From contig JBIIEL010000006.1 of NCBI GenBank assembly GCA_044237845.1, positions 4,867 to 68,866 of the forward strand: a stretch of 64,000 bases of DNA, written 5' to 3'. The notes beneath the pieces were generated by a model. The model was given only the letters and a program-made list of their open reading frames with translations. It had not been told where the DNA came from and did no database searches. Positions within the stretch are counted from its first letter, which is position 1, and the number at the start of each line of letters is the position of its first letter. This DNA is from QFOX01 sp044237845. Lineage in GTDB: Bacteria > Pseudomonadota > Alphaproteobacteria > Rickettsiales > UBA3002. Shown here in pieces: positions 35,875-43,084 of this stretch. Made by a program: the position numbers and the translations under genes.

Positions 35875-36366
35875 CTACTTCTTCTTCGCCTCAGCAGAAA
35901 ACGACGTAAACATCGAGAAGGCCTTGGTGAACATTTCCATGTTCTGTTTGCCGATTTCCTCGAGCTGCGCGGCGACTTGGCCGAAGCTGCCCATGTTGCC
36001 CATACCGAGCATCTCGTGCATTTTGCCCTGATTGCCCTGGAATGCCTGCATGGTGGATTCAAGGTAATGCGGAACAAAGCCTTTCAGCGAGTTGTCGTAA
36101 TAGCCAATGAGCGAGCGCAGGAAATTGATCGGCATCAGATGTTCGCCGTTGGCCTGTGATTCCTGCTCGAAAATAATCTGGGTGAGGATCTGGCGGGTGA
36201 GGTCTTCGCCGGATTTTGCGTCATACACGATAAAATCCGCGCCCTCTTTCACCATCGTGCAGAGGTCGTCGAGCGTGACATAGGTCGACGTATCCGTGTT
36301 ATATAACCGGCGGTTCGCGTATTTTTTGATAACGATTGGCTCGGCGTTTTGCGGTTTCTTGCTCAT
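35875..36366 (-). CDS. phaR: polyhydroxyalkanoate synthesis repressor PhaR
   Basis: PhaR binds PHB granules and represses phasin and PHB genes when free. The 163-residue protein has the N-terminal PHB/PHA accumulation DNA-binding domain (IVIKKYANRRLYNTDTSTYV, then LDDL) and the PHB_acc repeats (QILTQIIFEQE; PINFLRSLIGYYDNSL). The true start is the ATG at 36366; a longer in-frame extension upstream runs over the next genes and is rejected. It is divergent from the PHB synthase genes. Confidence 0.95.
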   Translation of the reverse strand: MSKKPQNAEPIVIKKYANRRLYNTDTSTYVTLDDLCTMVKEGADFIVYDAKSGEDLTRQILTQIIFEQESQANGEHLMPINFLRSLIGYYDNSLKGFVPHYLESTMQAFQGNQGKMHEMLGMGNMGSFGQVAAQLEEIGKQNMEMFTKAFSMFTSFSAEAKKK

Positions 36367-36453
36367 AGACTCCTCACAAGGGTGCTGTTTTTGTTTACGA
36401 TAGGCGCTAGTTAGCATTATGTTAGCGCAATTAGCAAGCGTTGAGGAAAATCC

Positions 36454-36843
36454 GTGAAAAAAACCGATGCGTACAGCGAGAAAGCCGGCGATTTCCTCAA
36501 GCAATGGCAGGATCAGATGAGCCGCCAGATGCGCGACCCGGATGTCATCCGCACCCTGCTCGCCGCCATGCAATCCTTTGGAGTGCCACCCCATGATGAA
36601 AATGCCCGACAGCCTGCCGCTGCACCTGATGCTCGCGATGATGCAATCCGGGCAATGGCCAAACGGCTCGACGCCGTGGAGCGCCAACTTGCACAACTTC
36701 TTTCCGTGGCTGCCAAAGCCAAAAAGCCCGCTCGAACAGCTCAGCGACGCAGCGCTAAGCCAGTGGCAACAGTTAAGCGAACCGTGGCTAAACGCAAACC
36801 AGGAGTGGCTAAAAAACCTAAGCCCGCCCCCAAGCGTCGCTGA
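36454..36843 (+). CDS. phasin/PHB granule-associated-like protein
   Basis: A 129-residue protein divergent from phaR. The N-terminal half is an amphipathic helix pair (GDFLKQWQDQMSRQMRDPDV; AIRAMAKRLDAVERQLAQLL), the C-terminal 40 residues are Lys/Ala/Pro-rich (KPVATVKRTVAKRKPGVAKK), like the nucleoid-binding tails of PhaF/PhaM-type granule proteins. It could alternatively be a small accessory subunit of the synthase. Its last 251 bp overlap phaC in another frame, and both frames look coding. Confidence 0.6.
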   Translation: MKKTDAYSEKAGDFLKQWQDQMSRQMRDPDVIRTLLAAMQSFGVPPHDENARQPAAAPDARDDAIRAMAKRLDAVERQLAQLLSVAAKAKKPARTAQRRSAKPVATVKRTVAKRKPGVAKKPKPAPKRR

Positions 36844-37897
36844 AAATAACACCGAGTTCTTTGACCCCGCTTTCGTGAGCGCGCTTGGTACAGAGGTCTT
36901 CAACCAGACCACCGGTTTCTGGCAGGGGTTGCAGGCCTATCTCGCCAGCGACTACCAGCGCCCGGAAAAAGAATATGACGTGCTCTGGCAGCGCGGCAGC
37001 GCGCAACTGCTCGACCTCTCCCCCACGCGACGCGACGCAGTGGCGGTGCTCTGCATCCCCTCCCTCATCAACAAATCTACCATTCTCGATTTGTACCCCG
37101 AGGCCAGTTTTGTGGAATATCTAAAGAGCCAAGGGCTACGCCCGCTCATTCTCGATTGGGGCACACCGGGCGAGGACGAACGCGATTTCAGCACGGCGGA
37201 TTACATCACCGTCTATGCCCTGAACGCCCTACAAACCCTGCGTGAGGAGCATGACGGCCCCATCGTGCTGCTGGGCTATTGCATGGGCGGTATTTTCAGC
37301 GTGGCCATGGCGCAGCTCGCCGGGTTGTTTGTGGATGCGATGGTGCTACTCGCCACCCCGTGGGATTTCGCGGCGAAAGACACCCCTCGCCCGCTGCTCG
37401 ATCCCGCCACGCAGTTGCTGATGCGGCAATGGATCACCACCACCAACCCGGTGCCGCCGATGGTGACGCAGACCTTGTTCCACCTTATCGACCCGTGGCG
37501 GATTCAGGAAAAATACCAGCGCTACCCCAGCCTCAACGAGGCGGAGCGACGCCATTTCCTCGCCGTGGAGCAATGGGTGAACGACGGTGTGCCACTCACA
37601 CAAGCCGTGGCGGGCGAGTGTTTTGTTGATTGGCCGCAGGGAAATATCCTTAGCCAGCATCAATGGAAAATCGGCCGCAAATGGATCGATCCGGAGAGCA
37701 TTAAAACCCCCACCCTCGCCGTCATCCCCACGCGCGACCTGATTGTGCCGCAAGGCTGCGCACTGCCGCTGGCCGAGCAGCTCCCCCGCTGCGACGTCAT
37801 CACTCCCGACACCGGCCATGTCAGCATGGTCATCGGCCGCCGCGCCAAAGCACTGATGTGGGAACCGGTGGTGCAGTGGATTACGCAACGCTTCTAA
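36593..37897 (+). CDS. phaC: polyhydroxyalkanoate synthase
   Basis: PhaC polymerises 3-hydroxyacyl-CoA. The alpha/beta hydrolase core has the lipase-like box GYCMGG with the nucleophile Cys230, the acid in PTRDLIVPQG and the histidine in DTGHVSMVIG. Length from the ATG at 36593 is 434 residues, longer than class III/IV catalytic subunits and shorter than class I. GGAG precedes this ATG; an in-frame start at 36542 is also possible. The Trp/Pro-rich N-terminal ~85 residues are encoded in the overlap with the granule-protein gene. Confidence 0.85.
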   Translation: MMKMPDSLPLHLMLAMMQSGQWPNGSTPWSANLHNFFPWLPKPKSPLEQLSDAALSQWQQLSEPWLNANQEWLKNLSPPPSVAENNTEFFDPAFVSALGTEVFNQTTGFWQGLQAYLASDYQRPEKEYDVLWQRGSAQLLDLSPTRRDAVAVLCIPSLINKSTILDLYPEASFVEYLKSQGLRPLILDWGTPGEDERDFSTADYITVYALNALQTLREEHDGPIVLLGYCMGGIFSVAMAQLAGLFVDAMVLLATPWDFAAKDTPRPLLDPATQLLMRQWITTTNPVPPMVTQTLFHLIDPWRIQEKYQRYPSLNEAERRHFLAVEQWVNDGVPLTQAVAGECFVDWPQGNILSQHQWKIGRKWIDPESIKTPTLAVIPTRDLIVPQGCALPLAEQLPRCDVITPDTGHVSMVIGRRAKALMWEPVVQWITQRF

Positions 37898-37969
37898 ACA
37901 CACTAGACAACCGCCGCACGAAAATTTACAACACATGCCTAATGCGATTAACCCCAAGGAGAACTCACA

Positions 37970-39154
37970 ATGGCCGACAAAAATGATATCGTGATTGTGG
38001 ATGCCGTACGTACCGCGATTGGTAACTTCAGCGGCGGGTTGTCGTCGTTCAGCGGGGCGCAGCTGGGCGCGGAGGTGATTAAATCGCTCCTCACCCGCAA
38101 CCACATTCAGGCGGGCGACGTGGATGAGGTGATTCTCGGCCAAGTGCTCACCGCCACGGTCGGCCAGAACCCGGCACGCCAGGCGGCGATTCATGGCGGC
38201 CTCGCGGTTGATTCTACCGCGATGACCATCAATCAGGTCTGCGGCTCCGGCCTTCGCGCGGTGGCGGAGGGGATGAAATCCATCCGCAATGGTGACGCGA
38301 CGATTGTGATCGCGGGCGGGCAGGAATCCATGACCCAAGCGCCACACGCGATGCAGCTGCGCGCAGGCGTGAAAATGGGCAATGGCAGCATGATCGACAC
38401 GATGATCACCGACGGGCTGTGGGAGTCGTTCAACCACTACCATATGGGCATCACCGCGGAAAACGTGGCGCAACAATTCCAAATCACGCGCGAAGACCAA
38501 GATAAATTCGCCGCGAACAGCCAAGCCAAAGCCGTGAAAGCCATGGCCGACGGTAAGTTCAGTGCCGAGATTATTCCGCTCACCATCAAAAGCAAAAAGG
38601 GCGATACGGTGGTAGAAAAAGACGAATTCCCCCGCGCGGATACCACCGCAGAATCCCTCAGCAAACTGCGCCCGGCATTCAAGTCGGATGGCTCGGTCAC
38701 CGCGGGCAATGCGTCCGGCATCAATGACGGCGCAGCCGCCGTGCTGCTGATGACGCGCGGCGAAGCCGAGAAGCGGGGACTTCGTCCCTTGGCAGTTATT
38801 AAGTCTTGGGCAACGGCGGGTGTTGACCCCACCATCATGGGCACCGGCCCCATCCCCGCCTCGAAAAAGGCGCTCGCCAAAGCGGGTTGGAGCGTGGGCG
38901 ACCTCGACCTCATCGAAGCGAACGAAGCCTTTGCTGCGCAAGCCATCGCCGTCAACCGCGAGATGGGTTGGGACGTAAGCAAAGTGAACGTCAACGGCGG
39001 CGCGATTGCGCTGGGCCACCCCATTGGCGCCTCGGGCGCGCGGGTGCTCACCACGCTGCTGCACGAAATGAAACGCAGCAATGCGAAAAAAGGCCTCGCC
39101 ACCCTGTGTATCGGCGGCGGCATGGGCATCGCAATGTGTGTAGAAGCAGCATAA
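37970..39154 (+). CDS. phaA: acetyl-CoA C-acetyltransferase (beta-ketothiolase)
   Basis: PhaA condenses two acetyl-CoA to acetoacetyl-CoA, the first PHB step. The 394-residue thiolase has the acylated Cys91 in NQVCGSGLRAV, the GHPIGASGAR histidine motif and the second catalytic Cys in TLCIGGGMGIAM. An AAGGAG ribosome site precedes it. It is 12 bp upstream of phaB. Confidence 0.96.
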   Translation: MADKNDIVIVDAVRTAIGNFSGGLSSFSGAQLGAEVIKSLLTRNHIQAGDVDEVILGQVLTATVGQNPARQAAIHGGLAVDSTAMTINQVCGSGLRAVAEGMKSIRNGDATIVIAGGQESMTQAPHAMQLRAGVKMGNGSMIDTMITDGLWESFNHYHMGITAENVAQQFQITREDQDKFAANSQAKAVKAMADGKFSAEIIPLTIKSKKGDTVVEKDEFPRADTTAESLSKLRPAFKSDGSVTAGNASGINDGAAAVLLMTRGEAEKRGLRPLAVIKSWATAGVDPTIMGTGPIPASKKALAKAGWSVGDLDLIEANEAFAAQAIAVNREMGWDVSKVNVNGGAIALGHPIGASGARVLTTLLHEMKRSNAKKGLATLCIGGGMGIAMCVEAA

Positions 39155-39166
39155 AGGGAGAGCATC

Positions 39167-39898
39167 ATGGCTATGAAGAATCGTATTGCACTGGTTACCG
39201 GCGGCACCCGTGGCATTGGCCGCGCGATTGCGACCGACCTCAAAAAAGCAGGCTGCAAAGTGGTGGCTAGCTATCACGGGAATGAGGAAGCGGCTCAGGC
39301 TTTCAAAAAAGAAACCGGCATCGAAGTCATGCGCTTCGACGTGGCGGATTTTGAGCAGTGCCAGCACGCTGTGCGCCGCATCGAGAGCGAGATCGGGCCG
39401 GTTGATATTCTCATCAACAACGCAGGGATCACGCGCGACGGGTTCATGCATAAAATGGGTGAAGAGAGCTGGGACGCCGTGCTCGATACCAACCTCAAAT
39501 CCTGCTTCAACATGTGCCGCGCGGTGATCGAGAGCATGCGCAGCCGCGCCTATGGCCGCATTGTCAGCATCAGCTCCATCAACGGCCAGACGGGGCAAAT
39601 GGGGCAGACCAACTACGCCGCAGCGAAAGCAGGTGTGTTTGGCTTCACTAAATCCCTCGCGCGGGAATGTGCGAATAAAGGCATCACCGTGAATGCAGTC
39701 GCGCCCGGTTACATCAACACAGAAATGGTGGCCGCAGTGAACCCAGAAGTGCTGAAGGGTATCGTGTCGAAAATCCCGGTTGGGCGCTTAGGCGAAGCGT
39801 CTGAAATCGCGCGTGCCGTATGCTTTTTGGCGGACGACTCTGCTGGATTCATCACCGGCGAGACGCTTTCCATCAACGGCGGCCAGCATATGGAGTAG
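39167..39898 (+). CDS. phaB: acetoacetyl-CoA reductase
   Basis: PhaB makes (R)-3-hydroxybutyryl-CoA with NADPH. The 243-residue short-chain reductase has the TGGTRGIG cofactor loop at 11-18, NNAGI, the catalytic Tyr150/Lys154 in NYAAAKAG, and the segment SSINGQTGQMGQTNY typical of PhaB. It completes a phaC-phaA-phaB set, with phaR divergent. Confidence 0.96.
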   Translation: MAMKNRIALVTGGTRGIGRAIATDLKKAGCKVVASYHGNEEAAQAFKKETGIEVMRFDVADFEQCQHAVRRIESEIGPVDILINNAGITRDGFMHKMGEESWDAVLDTNLKSCFNMCRAVIESMRSRAYGRIVSISSINGQTGQMGQTNYAAAKAGVFGFTKSLARECANKGITVNAVAPGYINTEMVAAVNPEVLKGIVSKIPVGRLGEASEIARAVCFLADDSAGFITGETLSINGGQHME

Positions 39899-39903
39899 TG
39901 CTG

Positions 39904-40389
39904 CTAGCGCATAATCGCCTGTTGTCTACTCGCGATATGGTTTAGCATCGCGCTTGCAAATTGGAGATTGGCGCTTTCAGGCTCATTTTCGAGCGCTTTC
40001 TGAACACGTTTTTTGAGCAAGTTAAAATCCTCCTCAGAGATAGTGTTTGCTGAGCCCACAGCTTTCGCGCAAGTCGCTGCATGGCCTAGCGCAGAGTTGC
40101 GGACGTACAGCTTCTGTGCACTCTGCAGAAAATCAGTGAGTATCTGAAGTTCTGTTCTATTATCTTTGGGATCCCAAGCCTTACCTTTTACCGTGAGCAA
40201 TTGCGCTCTTAGCACCCCAAACTCCGGAGCCTGGATAGTCTCACGAAAAGGCCCAGGCATAAACTGCACGTGCGGTTGTAGTTTACCTTCGGGTGTAGAG
40301 GGGCCCTGAACCTTGGTATTCATGGGCGTCATGCCCAAAAGGGTCGGGTTCATTTCAGTATTCACGCCGCGCTGATGTAGCTTTCCCAT
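39904..40389 (-). CDS. unknown protein under a Pho-box promoter
   Basis: A 161-residue soluble protein with no recognised family. The first 60 residues are Pro/Gly/Met-rich and probably extended; residues 70-160 are predicted helical by composition (ILTDFLQSAQKLYVRNSALG; FNLLKKRVQKALENEPESAN). AGGAGT precedes the ATG. It is convergent with phaB, 5 bp apart at the stops. A near-consensus Pho box is 50 bp upstream. Confidence 0.65.
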   Translation of the reverse strand: MGKLHQRGVNTEMNPTLLGMTPMNTKVQGPSTPEGKLQPHVQFMPGPFRETIQAPEFGVLRAQLLTVKGKAWDPKDNRTELQILTDFLQSAQKLYVRNSALGHAATCAKAVGSANTISEEDFNLLKKRVQKALENEPESANLQFASAMLNHIASRQQAIMR

Positions 40390-40439
40390 CCAAGACTCCT
40401 ACCTTCTTTGTGTGAGGTAATAGCCCTGTTCTATCATCG

Positions 40440-40461
40440 AATGATGACAGTTTGATGACAA
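40440..40461 (-). promoter_or_regulatory. candidate Pho (PhoB) box, near consensus
   Basis: Read leftward: TTGTCAT-CAAA-CTGTCAT-CATT. The second unit is the exact CTGTCAT consensus and the first differs in one base, with the correct 11-bp period. A TATTAC stretch 17 bp further downstream could be the -10. This is the best single Pho box in the window. Confidence 0.75.
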
Positions 40462-40472
40462 TCAGAGAGAAA

Positions 40473-40661
40473 CTAGGCGTCGTGATGCTGAAGCACCAAG
40501 GTGTTGGGCTTTGCCATGGTCATTTTGATGTGGTTGGTACGCTTTTGCAGGGGCGTGCTCTCATCATCATACCACACATGGCTGATGGTGCCGGTCGAAA
40601 GAGCGGCATATTTCACGGCTTGCGGGCGGTTGCCGGTATTCTTATTTACACGAATCAACAT
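40473..40661 (-). CDS. small unknown protein
   Basis: A 62-residue frame starting MLIRVNKNTGNRPQAVKYAA, with AAGGA upstream at acceptable spacing. It has no membrane segment; a basic mid-region (QKRTNHIKMTMAK) is the only notable trait. Support is the ribosome site and a perfect CtrA-type site 43 bp upstream. It could still be spurious. Confidence 0.45.
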   Translation of the reverse strand: MLIRVNKNTGNRPQAVKYAALSTGTISHVWYDDESTPLQKRTNHIKMTMAKPNTLVLQHHDA

Positions 40662-40703
40662 AGTAAAATCCTTTCCTTGTTGGTTTTACCGTACCACACA
40701 AGG

Positions 40704-40720
40704 GTTAATACTTGATTAAC
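40704..40720. promoter_or_regulatory. perfect CtrA-type site
   Basis: GTTAA-TACTTGA-TTAAC matches TTAA-N7-TTAAC on both strands. It is placed to control the small leftward gene at 40473-40661. A hairpin (AACGGC/GCCGTT with AAAA/TTTT inside, 40718-40741) adjoins it. Confidence 0.5.
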
Positions 40721-40772
40721 GGCCAAAAGATTTTAGCCGTTCGGTTCAATAGGGGTTAAAAATTGGGGTTTT

Positions 40773-40854
40773 GGAACGCCGGGCGTTATCGCCTCTGCGT
40801 TGGCCTATGAGGCATTTTCAGTCCACCAACAAGCATTTTAGCCACAAGAAGTGG
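40773..40854. other. small hairpins downstream of serA
   Basis: The 244-bp gap between the small gene and serA holds two further dyads: AACGC...GCGTT (40775-40787) and GCCAC-AAGAA-GTGGC (40840-40854). Neither has a clear T-run on the serA strand, so a weak or Rho-dependent terminator for serA is possible. I see no gene in this gap. Confidence 0.3.
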
Positions 40855-40904
40855 CGCTATTGCCACAAATTATTCGTACAGTTGTATTTTTAACACATTT
40901 CTTG

Positions 40905-42479
40905 CTAAAAATGAAGGAGAATAGCCTTTTTGACACCGGGCAGCTTGGCAATCTTCGTCAGAAGCGCAGCATCCACCGCCTCATCCACCTCAATCAGTGC
41001 GACTGCGTGAGTAGCATCCTTATTCCGCCCGAGATGGAAGTTGGCGATATTCACTTTCGCCTCGCCAAGGATTTGCCCCACACCGCCAATGAGGCCGGGC
41101 TTATCTTCGTTCGCCACATAGAGCATACGGCTGCCGAGCGATGCTTCGAGCAGCACATCACCAAGCGCCACAACGCGTGGCTTGTCACCAAACAGCGTAC
41201 CGCTGATGGCAAAGCTGCCACCGTCGAACGCCAGCACCACCCGCATCAGCGTTTTGTAGTGCGCGGTGCGATCGTGGCTGATTTCGCTGACATCGATATT
41301 GCGCTCCTTCGCCACCACCGGTGCATTCACCATGTTCACGCCTTCCATCAGCGGCGCGAGGATGCCGTTGAGCACCGCCGCCGTCAGCGGCTTGGTGTTG
41401 AGCTCGGTAACCTTGCCTTCATATTCAATCGTCACCTTGGTAATGCCGCCCGTCGTCATTTGCCCGGCGAAGCCGCCGAGGCGCGAAGCAAGGTTGAAAT
41501 AGGGTTTTAAGCGCGCTGCGTCCTCCGCCGATACGCTCGGCATGTTGAGTGCGTTGGTCACAGTGCCGACGGTGAGATATTCCGCCATTTGCTCAGCCAC
41601 CTGAATGGCCACGTTTTCCTGCGCCTCGCCGGTGGATGCACCGAGATGCGGCGTTGCTACCACCTGCTCCATACCGAACAGCGGATTATTCGTCGCTGGC
41701 TCTTCTTCAAACACATCGAGCGCGGCACCCGCCACTTGGCCGGATTCAATCGCGGCCTTGAGATCCGCCTCCACAATCAGACCGCCACGCGCGCAGTTGA
41801 TAATCCGCACGCCCTTCTTGGTTTTGGCGAGGCTGTCTTTGTTGAGCAGGTTGCGCGTCGCGTCGGTCAGCGGCGTATGCATTGAGATAAAATCCGCGCG
41901 GGCGAGCAGTGCATCAAGCTCCATCTTTTCTACGTTCAGCGCCACAGCGCGCTCGGCCGAAAGGAATGGGTCGAACGCAACCACTTTCATTTTTAGCCCC
42001 TGCGCACGATCCGCCACGATGGAGCCAATATTGCCACAGCCGATGAGGCCGAGCGTTTTTCCTGCCAGCTCCACGCCCATGAATTTATTTTTTTCCCACT
42101 TACCCGCATGGGTGCTCGCACTCGCTGCCGGAATCTGCCGCGCCAGCGCCATCATCAACGAAATAGCGTGCTCCGCAGTCGTGACCGAGTTACCAAACGG
42201 CGTATTCATCACCACCACGCCGTGGCTGGTGGCGGCCTTCACGTCGACGTTATCAACCCCGATACCGGCGCGCCCTACTACCCTCAACTTCTTCGCTGCA
42301 GCAAGCACCGTCGCAGTGACTTTTGTCGCCGAACGGATCGCCAGCCCGTCATACTCGCCAATAATCTCGAGCAGTTGCTCTTCGGAGAGCCCGGTTTTTT
42401 GGTCGACCTCGATCCCGCGCGATTTAAAAATCTCAACCGCTTGTGGGCTGAGTTTATCGGATATCAGAACTTTTGGCAT
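40905..42479 (-). CDS. serA: D-3-phosphoglycerate dehydrogenase
   Basis: SerA starts serine biosynthesis. The 524-residue protein is the long form: substrate domain, NAD domain with GLIGCGNIGSIVADRA, catalytic Arg/Glu/His regions (INCARGGLIVEADL; VATPHLGASTGEAQENVA), an intervening domain, and a C-terminal ACT domain (DKPGLIGGVGQILGEAKVNI) for likely serine feedback. serC, often upstream in this class, is not here. Confidence 0.96.
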   Translation of the reverse strand: MPKVLISDKLSPQAVEIFKSRGIEVDQKTGLSEEQLLEIIGEYDGLAIRSATKVTATVLAAAKKLRVVGRAGIGVDNVDVKAATSHGVVVMNTPFGNSVTTAEHAISLMMALARQIPAASASTHAGKWEKNKFMGVELAGKTLGLIGCGNIGSIVADRAQGLKMKVVAFDPFLSAERAVALNVEKMELDALLARADFISMHTPLTDATRNLLNKDSLAKTKKGVRIINCARGGLIVEADLKAAIESGQVAGAALDVFEEEPATNNPLFGMEQVVATPHLGASTGEAQENVAIQVAEQMAEYLTVGTVTNALNMPSVSAEDAARLKPYFNLASRLGGFAGQMTTGGITKVTIEYEGKVTELNTKPLTAAVLNGILAPLMEGVNMVNAPVVAKERNIDVSEISHDRTAHYKTLMRVVLAFDGGSFAISGTLFGDKPRVVALGDVLLEASLGSRMLYVANEDKPGLIGGVGQILGEAKVNIANFHLGRNKDATHAVALIEVDEAVDAALLTKIAKLPGVKKAILLHF

Positions 42480-42520
42480 AGGAACCCCATAATGCGGGAC
42501 GAAGAGTTAACAGATCAGCG

Positions 42521-43051
42521 CTAGTGCTTGTTTGGCACAACCACCATCATCACCTGACGGCCTTCCATTTTGGGCTCGTGCTCGACCTTAATTTTGTTGG
42601 CCAGCGTTTCACGCACCTTGTTCAGCACGGCCATGCCGAGCTCCTGGTGTGCCATTTCACGGCCACGGAAGCGCAACGTAATTTTCACCTTGTCACCATC
42701 CGCCAGAAACTTCTCGACCTGACGCAGTTTGATGTCGAGGTCATGCTGGCCGATGCCGGGACGCAGCTTAATTTCTTTGATTTGGATGACTTTTTGTTTT
42801 TTCCGTGCTTCCTGAAATTTTTTCTGCTCCGCGAAACGGAACTTCCCGTAATCGAGCAGTTTACAAACCGGCGGTTCCGCATCCGGCGAGATTTCGACGA
42901 GGTCAAGCCCCGCTGCTTCCGCTGCTTTCAGCCCCTCAGCCACGCTGGTAACGCCGATCATTTCCGAGTTAGCCCCAATGAGGCGGATTTTATCCGCAAC
43001 AATTTCGCGATTCACGCGTGGCTCTTTGCCGCGCTTTTCCTTAAGACTCAT
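42521..43051 (-). CDS. infC: translation initiation factor IF-3
   Basis: IF-3 binds the 30S subunit and checks the start codon. The 176-residue protein has the N-domain start EPRVNREIVADKIRLIGANS and the C-domain RKKQKVIQIKEIKLRP. The start is ATG; the rare AUU of enteric infC is not used, so that autoregulation is not expected. It follows thrS by 33 bp. The expected rpmI and rplT do not follow. Confidence 0.96.
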   Translation of the reverse strand: MSLKEKRGKEPRVNREIVADKIRLIGANSEMIGVTSVAEGLKAAEAAGLDLVEISPDAEPPVCKLLDYGKFRFAEQKKFQEARKKQKVIQIKEIKLRPGIGQHDLDIKLRQVEKFLADGDKVKITLRFRGREMAHQELGMAVLNKVRETLANKIKVEHEPKMEGRQVMMVVVPNKH

Positions 43052-43084
43052 AGGGTGCCGTCATCGGTAGTTATCTCCAGTAGG

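Noticed and set aside
36367..36912. N-terminal extension of phaR to 36912
   Set aside because: It overlaps the divergent granule-protein and phaC genes; the PhaR domain starts at the ATG at 36366.
37346..39598. A 750-codon leftward open frame opposite phaC-phaA-phaB
   Set aside because: It is antisense to three well-supported enzymes, is His/Arg-rich from GC-rich codon shadowing and has no domain or ribosome site.
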